NCBI GenBank assembly: GCA_023129655.1
Contig: JAGMBN010000076.1
Location: 1-5,980 of the forward strand
Source: a bacterium
GTDB lineage: Bacteria; JAHJDO01
DNA: 5,980 nt
Direction: 5' to 3'
Shown: positions 1 through 5,755 of the stretch, piece after piece
Layout of the letters: the number at the start of each line of letters is the position of its first letter
How positions within the stretch are numbered: the stretch's first letter is position 1
The notes under the pieces: generated by a model
The model's input: the letters and a program-made list of their open reading frames with translations, nothing else
Databases searched by the model: none
Told to the model about the DNA's origin: nothing
Made by a program: the position numbers and the translations under genes

Positions 1-35
1 TGTTTATAAGTGGAGGTAAGCATATAATGTTTGAA

Positions 36-1388
36 TCATACCTGACCAGTCGTTTCCAAAACAGTCTGCCACAGATGACCGTTTGGGTCAACTTTTTTCT
101 TCTTTAAGATAGCCAGTGATATGGGGATATGCACAAAATACTGGTTCCAGTAGCTTATTACCATATTTGTCCGACCTGACATTCCGGCATGCACAGCATT
201 TTGTCCAAGCATCAGGCAAAATGCCGAATCATGGGAATTGGCAGGTATGCTTCGTATTATATAGCTTGGATCTATATATTTCAAAACCAATGGCTTTTTC
301 TTCTTTTTGAAATATTTGATAATTTCTTTCTTTAAAAAACCTCCTATATCCTTATGCGCAATATTACCGGAAGCATCTCTTCTTTGACAAGGTTCTTCTT
401 GTATCAAATCCTGTCCAGCTCCTTCAGCTACCACAATAAGGGCATGATGCTTCCTGTCCAGTCGTTTCTCAAGCAGATGCAAGAATCCATTTTCTCCTTT
501 TAAAACAAGAGGCACTTCCGGGATAAAACAGAAGTTTACGTCACTGTTTGCCAGAGTAGCATAAGCAGCGATAAACCCTGAATCCCTACCCATTAGTTTA
601 ACTAATCCAACACCATTCCATGCTGCCTTGGCTTCTTCATGCGCTCCGCAAATTGCTGAGCGCGACGCTTCAACAGCTGTTGAAAAGCCAAAAGACTGCT
701 CTACAGCGCAGATATCATTATCAATTGTCTTTGGAACTCCAATTACTCCAATTTTTAAATTTCTTTTCTTTATCGCTTTGACTATTTCCGAAGCCCCTCT
801 TAGGGTACCGTCGCCTCCAATAACAAACAATAAACTAATTTCTCTTTTTTCCAGATTGCGGACTATATGGTCCGAGTCTTGCTGACCGCGAGACAATGAT
901 AGGATATCTCCTCCTTTATGTTGAATTTCGTCAACAGATTCCGGAGTTAATACCAATGGTTCTTTAGGAGCGCTTGATGATAGACCTGCGTATCCATAGC
1001 GAAAGCCGAAAACTCTCTTGACACCATATTGCCATGTAAGGCTAAGAACAATTGTCCGTATTACATCATTGATCCCTGGACATAATCCTCCGCAAGTGAC
1101 TATTCCACAGTTTATTTTTTTTGCGTCAAAGAATATTCTTTGCCTGGGACCTGCTCTTTCAAACATTGGAAGTTTTTTATCAGAGCTTTGACACGCTTTT
1201 ATATCTTTGGAATGCGAATATAACAGAATCTTTTCATGGACATTTGTAAAATAACGACTGCTTTTTGCTATAGGAGAGACTATGCTGGAAGCGCCAAGTT
1301 TCTCAATTGTTAGATCCGTCAATTCATCTGTAGTCAAACATAGAGTATCCATGAAATTTACTATACTATCGAATGGCAAATTTTGCAA
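36..1388 (-). CDS. ATP-dependent 6-phosphofructokinase, group III (plant/Treponema-type)
   Basis: Predicted cytosolic glycolytic enzyme that phosphorylates fructose 6-phosphate to fructose 1,6-bisphosphate. It has 450 aa, about the usual length for the long plant/spirochaete-type family rather than the ~320 aa E. coli PfkA type. Visible motifs are GIVTCGGLCPGIN (95-107), GGDGT (191-195), PKTIDNDI (219-226, with D223 matching the catalytic Asp), MGRDSGFIA (266-274), the PEVP loop (290-293), AEGAGQDL (321-328) and a YIDPSYIIRSIPAN segment (371-384). In this superfamily Gly after GGD (G194) goes with ATP use and Asp goes with pyrophosphate use. Lys in PKTIDND (K220) is typical of group III. I therefore infer ATP, though donor choice is not certain. 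The start is TTG at 1386-1388 without a clear Shine-Dalgarno; ATG at residue 13 (1350-1352) is an alternative. The conserved IEKLG segment begins near residue 28, so both starts retain the whole family domain. It is divergent from the glycosyltransferase gene. Confidence 0.93.
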   Translation of the reverse strand: MQNLPFDSIVNFMDTLCLTTDELTDLTIEKLGASSIVSPIAKSSRYFTNVHEKILLYSHSKDIKACQSSDKKLPMFERAGPRQRIFFDAKKINCGIVTCGGLCPGINDVIRTIVLSLTWQYGVKRVFGFRYGYAGLSSSAPKEPLVLTPESVDEIQHKGGDILSLSRGQQDSDHIVRNLEKREISLLFVIGGDGTLRGASEIVKAIKKRNLKIGVIGVPKTIDNDICAVEQSFGFSTAVEASRSAICGAHEEAKAAWNGVGLVKLMGRDSGFIAAYATLANSDVNFCFIPEVPLVLKGENGFLHLLEKRLDRKHHALIVVAEGAGQDLIQEEPCQRRDASGNIAHKDIGGFLKKEIIKYFKKKKKPLVLKYIDPSYIIRSIPANSHDSAFCLMLGQNAVHAGMSGRTNMVISYWNQYFVHIPISLAILKKKKVDPNGHLWQTVLETTGQV

Positions 1389-1410
1389 AGTTCTGCCATT
1401 ATGCTAGAAT
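1383..1410 (+). promoter_or_regulatory. Candidate extended -10 promoter for the glycosyltransferase run
   Basis: TGCTAGAAT at 1402-1410 is an extended -10 element (TGn followed by TAGAAT). A weak -35-like TTGCAA lies at 1383-1388, 16 bp upstream. This would start transcription near 1417 and leave a leader of roughly 24 nt containing the AAGGAG ribosome site. The -35 box covers the TTG start codon of the divergent phosphofructokinase gene. On the opposite strand a weaker TTGATT-15-TATTCT pair could serve that gene. This is a consensus match by eye only. Confidence 0.4.
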
Positions 1411-1430
1411 ACTGCTTGTATTTACGAATC

Positions 1431-1436
1431 AAGGAG
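1431..1436 (+). promoter_or_regulatory. Ribosome binding site of the glycosyltransferase gene
   Basis: AAGGAG lies 4 nt before the ATG at 1441. It is the strongest Shine-Dalgarno among the plus-strand genes here and fixes that start. Confidence 0.75.
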
Positions 1437-1440
1437 TGCG

Positions 1441-3204
1441 ATGACAGATAAGAAAATCCTTTTTGAACAGATGAAACAAATGCTTTCTGAAACGAAAGTT
1501 AAAAGATGGAAGGATATCTCGGCTGTTCTTGAGTGTGTAAAAAGAGATTCTCCGGAAATTGAGACGTTTACTGACAAGGAATTCCTGAGTTCGCTTCATA
1601 ATGGCATTGCGTTTATGACATACGATTTTGGAATTGACGGAGTCTCAATTGAAATAAGTAAATATGCTCACTGTATGGAAAAGATCTTCACAGACGCTCA
1701 CAGCACTTTGCCTGTTCTTCATTTTGTTAGCGGTGATTTCCATGATAAAGCGGATGCTGTTCTTAAACCGCGCTGGAATCGTTCCCATATCCGTGAAATG
1801 AATGGATGGTCTAAATGGCACAATGGGAAGTGGTTTTCAAAGCTTTTCTATGAGGATATACCTGAAGGTAGTAAAGTTTCCAGCGATCTTGCAATAGAGA
1901 TGTGGGATCAGATAACTTCCTTTGCAGAAGAACTCGGCTCTTATATAGTGAATAAAAATATTGCTTTGCTCTTTCCTGTTAATATTTTTTCAAATCCAGG
2001 GAACTTTGCAATTGCAGTTGCGACTATTTTAGTTTCTGAATCTCTTGGTATGTATGTATTGAATTCAAATCATGATTTCTACTGGGAAGGAGGAAAACCT
2101 GCCTCAGAACGCAAACTCGGAGAAAAAGCAGGGGTAAGAGATCACTTTTTTAAAAACATCAAGAATCGGGCATTTTTCTCTTTGTTTAAAATACTATATC
2201 CATGGAATGGAAAGCGGTGGATTCAGGTAAATATAAATCACAAGCAGTCACGTTACCTAACTACTCATTATGGATTTTCTAAGAATAGGGTGTTTGAATT
2301 ATCTACTTTTATAAGCGACGAATTTTTAAGAGAATATACAAAGCAAGATGTCATATCTTCGCGTCGGAGAATGGCATATATACTTTCAGACGGCAGGCCT
2401 AAAGTTAATCCTGTTCCAGTTTCAAAACATGTTGCAAATCTCGAAAACTGGATGCAGGGACAGAAGCCTGTTGTCTGTGGATTTAGAAAAGGTCTTGAGC
2501 TTGACCTAACAAGTAAAAAGATTATCTACTGCCTCCAGCCCACGCGCGTGATTGCCAGAAAATGCATTGAGAAGGATTTGCATCTTTTTTCTGCGCTTAT
2601 GAACTACCCTCCTTTTCGCAAGGAGTTTGAAAGCAATGATGACTTTCAACTTGTTCTCCACATAACGGGACCTGTACCTATAGAGCATCAGACAGACCTT
2701 GAAACCGTTTTAAATGCTTATATTGATTTATGTTCAGCACTGCCTAAAAGTATTTCCGATCGTATCTTTATTGCGTTTTCAGCAGGAACAGAAGAACACC
2801 CAAGCTTTAAAGTAAACAAACTGGAACGTATGCATATTGAGGACATTTACAGACTTGCAACTGTAGTTTTATTCCCCAGCGAAACCGAAGGCAGAGGACT
2901 GCCTATTATTGAGGCAAGCGCGTGCAAGATTCCAATTATATGCAGTCATTATTATCCCGAGGATGTTTTTGCCAGTGTTGTAGGGAAAGATCTTCCTGAA
3001 GAAAAGCAGATAAAATACATACTTTTTCCGGAGAATGATTTTTCCAATGATTTTCTCAGCAAAGCTACAAAGCTGATGTTTGGAGAAAATGAAGAAGAAC
3101 TTAAAAAGCATAACAGAGATGCTGTAAGAATGCGTTATGGAACTGAAGTTCTTGCAGAGACATTCTATAAATTGCTCAGAACTTTGAAAAGATCTAGGAA
3201 CTGA
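1441..3204 (+). CDS. GT-B fold glycosyltransferase (GT4-like), large
   Basis: Predicted retaining glycosyltransferase that moves a sugar from a nucleotide-sugar donor; acceptor and product are unknown. The N-terminal half carries a glycine-containing loop GIDGVSIEISKYA (64-76) and a VNIFSNPGNFAIAV...NSNHDFYWEGG stretch (180-218). The latter resembles the HHDFYWE signature I recall from one set of GT4 enzymes that includes makers of compatible-solute-type glycosides. The C-terminal half has QPTRVIARK (366-374; R369 and K374 would contact the donor diphosphate), HITGP (407-411) and LFPSETEGRGLPIIEASA (477-494), which contains an intact EX7E motif (E483 and E491). No signal peptide or membrane segment is obvious, so it is probably cytosolic. 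At 587 aa it is longer than the usual ~400 aa, with extra sequence before the N-terminal loop and around 220-360. The start is fixed by AAGGAG. The next gene begins 13 bp after its stop. I am sure of the superfamily and not of the substrate. Confidence 0.85.
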   Translation: MTDKKILFEQMKQMLSETKVKRWKDISAVLECVKRDSPEIETFTDKEFLSSLHNGIAFMTYDFGIDGVSIEISKYAHCMEKIFTDAHSTLPVLHFVSGDFHDKADAVLKPRWNRSHIREMNGWSKWHNGKWFSKLFYEDIPEGSKVSSDLAIEMWDQITSFAEELGSYIVNKNIALLFPVNIFSNPGNFAIAVATILVSESLGMYVLNSNHDFYWEGGKPASERKLGEKAGVRDHFFKNIKNRAFFSLFKILYPWNGKRWIQVNINHKQSRYLTTHYGFSKNRVFELSTFISDEFLREYTKQDVISSRRRMAYILSDGRPKVNPVPVSKHVANLENWMQGQKPVVCGFRKGLELDLTSKKIIYCLQPTRVIARKCIEKDLHLFSALMNYPPFRKEFESNDDFQLVLHITGPVPIEHQTDLETVLNAYIDLCSALPKSISDRIFIAFSAGTEEHPSFKVNKLERMHIEDIYRLATVVLFPSETEGRGLPIIEASACKIPIICSHYYPEDVFASVVGKDLPEEKQIKYILFPENDFSNDFLSKATKLMFGENEEELKKHNRDAVRMRYGTEVLAETFYKLLRTLKRSRN

Positions 3205-3217
3205 TTATAGTAGCGGA

Positions 3218-4285
3218 ATGAAAATAGGAATTATAGGACTTCCTCAGGTTGGCAAAAAAATTCTATTTGAAGTTCTGACACAACAGAAATCCAACACACA
3301 GGATAATTCAAGAGACATAATCCCAGGGGTTGTAAAAGTAAAAGACCCCAGATTTGACAAACTTGTTTCCATGTATTCCCCTAAAAATGAGGTTCCTGCA
3401 ACAATAGACATATTGCTTCTTCCCAGGATAGAAAAGAATGCAGTATCAAGCGGAGAGGTCTTCGCAAAGATCGCAGATGTGGATGCGCTTTGCCATATAG
3501 TCCGTTCATTTGAGGATGAATCGGTTTATCATGTTGAAGGAATAATTAATCCTATTAGAGATATAGACGCAATTAATTCCGAACTAATTCTAAATGATAT
3601 GATATTTATAGAAAAGAGACTTGAAAGAATAGATAAAGAGCTTTCAAGAAAAAAGGATACAGCAAGAGAAAAAGATAAGGAAATTCTTTTAAAACTAAAA
3701 GCCCATCTTGAAAAAGAACTGCCTCTCAGAACTATACCTCTGAATAAAGAAGAGAGAAAACTCATATTAGCGTATCAGTTTATTTCTATGAAGCCCATGA
3801 TAATAGTTTTGAATGTTGGAGAAGAAGATATAAAAGATACGAGTCTTCTTGACTCTCTAAAGCTGAAATATAAAGGTCAACAGATAGAAATAATGCAGGT
3901 TTCCATTAAGATAGAATCCGAGATAGCCTCTCTCTCGAAGGAAGAGCAGAAAGACTTTCTTTCCGCTCTCGGGATAGAAGAACCGACTGTTGATGCTCTA
4001 ACAAGATTGTTTTATAAGACACTGGGGTTAATATCGTTCTTTACTGTAGGCAAGGATGAAGTGCGAGAATGGATGGTCAGAGAAAATTCTACGGCTCCTG
4101 AAGCAGCAGGCGTAATTCACACAGACCTGCAGCGCGGCTTTATAAGAGCGCAGATTATTAAATATAAGGATTTGGTATCATTTGGCACAGAGGCAAAAGT
4201 AAAAGAAGCTGGGAAATGCTATGTTAAAGGGAAGGATTATATTGTGGAGGATGGAGATATAATTGATATAAGGTTTAATGTGTAA
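3218..4285 (+). CDS. YchF/OLA1-like protein with degenerate nucleotide-binding motifs
   Basis: Homologue of YchF (Obg-related, ribosome-associated ATPase, usually ~363 aa); this one has 355 aa. Compared from memory with E. coli YchF, order and length are collinear: P-loop region (7-14), coiled-coil helical insert (about 125-170), a second G-domain part and a C-terminal TGS/DUF933 domain (about 265-355). The C-terminus is canonical: TAPEAAGVIHTDLQRGF (292-308), EAGKCYVKGKDYIVEDGD (330-347) and a final FNV. NVGE (199-202) matches the NxxE motif that gives YchF its ATP preference. The P-loop, however, reads GLPQVGKK, with Lys14 where Ser/Thr should bind Mg2+. The switch I threonine is gone (DIIPGVV at 33-39). 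The DxxG motif is DILL (64-67), and the GLGNQF-type segment is replaced by SSGEVF. It may bind nucleotide poorly or not hydrolyse it. The reading frame is intact, so this is not simple decay. The ribosome site before ATG 3218 is weak; translation may be coupled to the upstream gene 13 bp away. Confidence 0.88.
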   Translation: MKIGIIGLPQVGKKILFEVLTQQKSNTQDNSRDIIPGVVKVKDPRFDKLVSMYSPKNEVPATIDILLLPRIEKNAVSSGEVFAKIADVDALCHIVRSFEDESVYHVEGIINPIRDIDAINSELILNDMIFIEKRLERIDKELSRKKDTAREKDKEILLKLKAHLEKELPLRTIPLNKEERKLILAYQFISMKPMIIVLNVGEEDIKDTSLLDSLKLKYKGQQIEIMQVSIKIESEIASLSKEEQKDFLSALGIEEPTVDALTRLFYKTLGLISFFTVGKDEVREWMVRENSTAPEAAGVIHTDLQRGFIRAQIIKYKDLVSFGTEAKVKEAGKCYVKGKDYIVEDGDIIDIRFNV

Positions 4286-4287
4286 GA

Positions 4288-4327
4288 AGGCACAAAGTAA
4301 CAAAGGCACAGAGGCACAAAGGAAAAT
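4288..4327 (+). repeat. Degenerate 8-bp tandem repeat (AGGCACAA-type, about 4-5 units)
   Basis: Read in steps of eight, the units are AGGCACAA (4288-4295), AGTAACAA (4296-4303), AGGCACAG (4304-4311), AGGCACAA (4312-4319) and a decayed AGGAAAAT (4320-4327) that runs into the SDR start codon. The array fills the gap between the YchF-like stop and the SDR. Each AGG can act as a Shine-Dalgarno core. Similar GGCACAAAGG strings occur between genes in several uncultured bacteria, to my recollection, and are often mistranslated as KGTEAQ-type peptides. Confidence 0.7.
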
Positions 4328-5171
4328 GAAATCAGTTTTGATAACAGGATGTTCGTCCGGACTTGGATTGTATATGGCTGAGTCTTTGCAAAAGGATGGA
4401 TGGAAGGTGTTTGCCACTGCGAGAAAGGAACAGGATATTGAGAATTTGAAGAGTAAAGGGATTGATGCTTCTTTTCTTGATGTAACAAATTCAGAGTCTA
4501 TTGAAAAACTGGTTAAATATGTTTCTGAGAAAACAAATGGAAAGCTATATGCGCTGATCAATAATGCAGGATGCGGATACTCGGGAGCTCTTGAGGATAT
4601 AACAAGAGACGCCATACGCAACCAGTTTGAAGTCAATGTGTTCGGAGTGCATGAACTTACTAATCAAATAATTCCAATATTTCGCAAAAACAAAACAGGT
4701 CGTATTATTAATATAAGCTCCGCTGCAGGAAAATTCAGCACTCCGTTTATGGGAGCTTATTCAGCATCAAAATTTGCTCTTGAAGCGCTTTCCGACGCAT
4801 TGCGGCTTGAACTTAGAAACACGGGTATAAAAATTAGCATTATTGAACCCGGTCCCATTAAAAGCGATTTCAGCAAAAACGCCTTAGCCATCTTTCAAAA
4901 CCAGGTCAATCCTCCTGAGAATACTCATTACAAAGGCATATACGAAAAAATGGGTAAATACAGGCGATCAAAGGAAACGATAAAGAACATCCCTGGACCT
5001 GATGCTCTCTATAAAAAAGTTAAGCATGCTTTGGAGAGTAAGAGACCCAAGATCAGATATTTAGTTACTAAAGAGGCTTACCTTGCCGCATACCTAAAGC
5101 GTCTTTTTCCTGACAGACTGCTTGATATTTTAGCGACTATTTATTTGAATAGAAAATATGGGAGGATTTGA
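4326..5171 (+). CDS. Classical SDR oxidoreductase, YbbO-like (NADPH-type)
   Basis: Short-chain dehydrogenase/reductase of 281 aa, predicted cytosolic, reducing or oxidising a carbonyl/alcohol substrate. Visible motifs are the cofactor loop TGCSSGLG (7-14), ATAR with R33 just after beta-strand 2 (favours NADP(H)), DVT (52-54), NNAG (79-82), structural N104, and a catalytic triad of S132, Y145 and K149 in YSASK. EPGPIKSDF follows at 174-182. The overall pattern, including GAYSASKFALEALSDALRLE-like helices and EPGPI, closely resembles E. coli YbbO, an NADP-dependent aldehyde reductase, and related retinol/17-beta-HSD-type SDRs. The real substrate cannot be read from sequence. I chose ATG 4326 because the first beta-strand begins two residues later. 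An in-frame ATG at 4278 would add 16 residues encoded by the 8-bp repeat and overlap the upstream stop by 8 bp; it has an AAGG 4 nt before it, so it is not excluded. It is the last gene of the plus-strand run and convergent with the toxin-antitoxin pair. Confidence 0.9.
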   Translation: MKSVLITGCSSGLGLYMAESLQKDGWKVFATARKEQDIENLKSKGIDASFLDVTNSESIEKLVKYVSEKTNGKLYALINNAGCGYSGALEDITRDAIRNQFEVNVFGVHELTNQIIPIFRKNKTGRIINISSAAGKFSTPFMGAYSASKFALEALSDALRLELRNTGIKISIIEPGPIKSDFSKNALAIFQNQVNPPENTHYKGIYEKMGKYRRSKETIKNIPGPDALYKKVKHALESKRPKIRYLVTKEAYLAAYLKRLFPDRLLDILATIYLNRKYGRI

Positions 5172-5210
5172 TATTTTTCTTATAAACCCATCTTAATTTT
5201 TTTAAATATC
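5170..5210. terminator. Weak AT-rich inverted repeat between convergent genes
   Basis: GATATTT (5170-5176) pairs with AAATATC (5204-5210) around a 27-nt loop that contains T-runs. It lies where the SDR and antitoxin genes converge, 30 bp apart. There is no GC-rich stem, so intrinsic termination is doubtful; it is listed only as the best structure in this gap. Confidence 0.18.
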
Positions 5211-5420
5211 CTTTAAAGCAACCTCTGCAGACATAAAAGAGGCATTACCGCTCTTTTCTGCTTTTTCAAATTTCTTTATAGTTTTTAAATCCTGTAAATC
5301 CTCATATTTTTCAACTAAAGTACTTTTAATCATTGAAGATCTGTCCTTATCAAATAAATTAGTAAGATATTTTAAGATATTTTCTTCATTTCTATTTAAT
5401 CTGATAGATATTACGCCCAT
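5202..5420 (-). CDS. Ribbon-helix-helix antitoxin (RelB/DUF6290-like)
   Basis: A 72-aa protein predicted to neutralise the RelE-like toxin encoded just upstream and to repress the pair's promoter. The N-terminus fits a ribbon-helix-helix DNA-binding fold: beta-strand VISIRL (3-8), then helix about 10-23 (NEENILKYLTNLFD) and helix about 27-38 (SSMIKSTLVEKY). The charged, flexible C-terminal part (about 40-72, ending SAEVALKDI) resembles toxin-wrapping tails of RelB-type antitoxins. The ATG overlaps the toxin stop by 10 bp (ATGGGCGTAA), so translation is probably coupled. A GGAGG inside the toxin gene lies 10 nt before it. Antitoxin second is the reverse of the usual relBE order. The family assignment is from motif pattern, and the partner gene strengthens it. 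Confidence 0.82.
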   Translation of the reverse strand: MGVISIRLNRNEENILKYLTNLFDKDRSSMIKSTLVEKYEDLQDLKTIKKFEKAEKSGNASFMSAEVALKDI

Positions 5421-5680
5421 TTTTTATACGCCTCCTCTCTTTTGTCCAAAGCAATTACAAAAATATTATGTTTTTCTATATAAAAGATTGCTCGATATTT
5501 TCCTTTGCGTAAGCGAAAGTAATTTCTTTTTGTAGTTTCTTTAAGTTGTTTTATATCGAATAATGTTAAATCTTTTGTCTTATCAATGGCAATAAAGGCA
5601 TTATGAATATGTGCAAAAATATCCTTTGGAATCTTTCTTTTTTTTAAAGATTTATGGATTTTATTTTCATATCTAACCAT
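5411..5680 (-). CDS. RelE/ParE-family toxin of a type II toxin-antitoxin pair
   Basis: An 89-aa basic protein. The C-terminal half matches the RelE/ParE core: FRLRKGKYRAIFYIE (55-69), then NIFVIALDKREEAYKKW (72-88). By position, R63, R81 and Y85 correspond to the RNase residues R61, R81 and Y87 of E. coli RelE, so ribosome-dependent mRNA cleavage is more likely than gyrase poisoning, though this is inference. KQLKETT-type residues (K44, K47) could supply the basic patch. Two N-terminal helices (about 6-35) are expected. The ATG at 5678-5680 has no recognisable Shine-Dalgarno and sits directly next to the operator palindromes, so translation is probably weak or near-leaderless. The downstream antitoxin has a good site, which would favour antitoxin excess. 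Base composition of the pair is visibly lower in GC than in the metabolic genes, compatible with horizontal acquisition. Confidence 0.85.
   Translation of the reverse strand: MVRYENKIHKSLKKRKIPKDIFAHIHNAFIAIDKTKDLTLFDIKQLKETTKRNYFRLRKGKYRAIFYIEKHNIFVIALDKREEAYKKWA
5431..5435 (-). promoter_or_regulatory. Ribosome binding site of the antitoxin, inside the toxin gene
   Basis: The plus strand reads CCTCC, i.e. GGAGG on the coding strand, 10 nt before the antitoxin ATG. It is embedded in the toxin codons for Glu-Glu-Ala. It supports ATG 5420 as the start. Confidence 0.6.
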
Positions 5681-5681
5681 A

Positions 5682-5699
5682 TGTATACAATGTAATACA
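5682..5699. promoter_or_regulatory. Putative TA operator: two tandem TGTA..TACA palindromes
   Basis: TGTATACA (5682-5689) and TGTAATACA (5691-5699) are both perfect inverted repeats around their centres. Their centres are about 9.5 bp apart, close to one helical turn, and they lie immediately before the toxin start. Ribbon-helix-helix antitoxins typically bind paired short palindromes with such spacing, so autorepression by the downstream antitoxin is a reasonable inference. Confidence 0.55.
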
Positions 5700-5717
5700 A
5701 TATAATTTAAAAATCAA
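5690..5717 (-). promoter_or_regulatory. Candidate toxin-antitoxin promoter
   Basis: On the minus strand, TTGATT (5717-5712) and TACATT (5695-5690) are separated by 16 bp. Transcription would start within a few bases of the toxin ATG. The -10 element lies within the tandem palindromes, so a bound repressor would block it. The match to consensus is modest and the region is AT-rich, so other placements are possible. Confidence 0.3.
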
Positions 5718-5755
5718 GGTTTTTTTATTTCATGGCTGAATAATTATGTGGTATT

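Noticed and set aside
1..23. Possible minus-strand start (ATG at 23-21) of a gene after the phosphofructokinase
   Set aside because: Only seven codons are visible and no ribosome site precedes it; it cannot be supported.
28..108. Small plus-strand ORF (26 codons) with GGAGG 10 nt upstream of its ATG
   Set aside because: It lies almost wholly antisense to the 3' end of the phosphofructokinase gene and encodes no recognisable peptide; probably chance.
628..885. Plus-strand open frame opposite the phosphofructokinase
   Set aside because: It is the reverse complement of conserved PFK motifs; a shadow with no start signal.
4178..4636. Long minus-strand open frame opposite the YchF-like/SDR junction
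   Set aside because: It is antisense to two well-supported genes, crosses the 8-bp repeat, and its Ser/Phe-rich product is typical of a shadow frame.
5705..5730. AAAAATC...GGTTTTTTT as a terminator after the release-factor-like gene
   Set aside because: The potential stem is A/T only and very short; no GC-rich hairpin is present.
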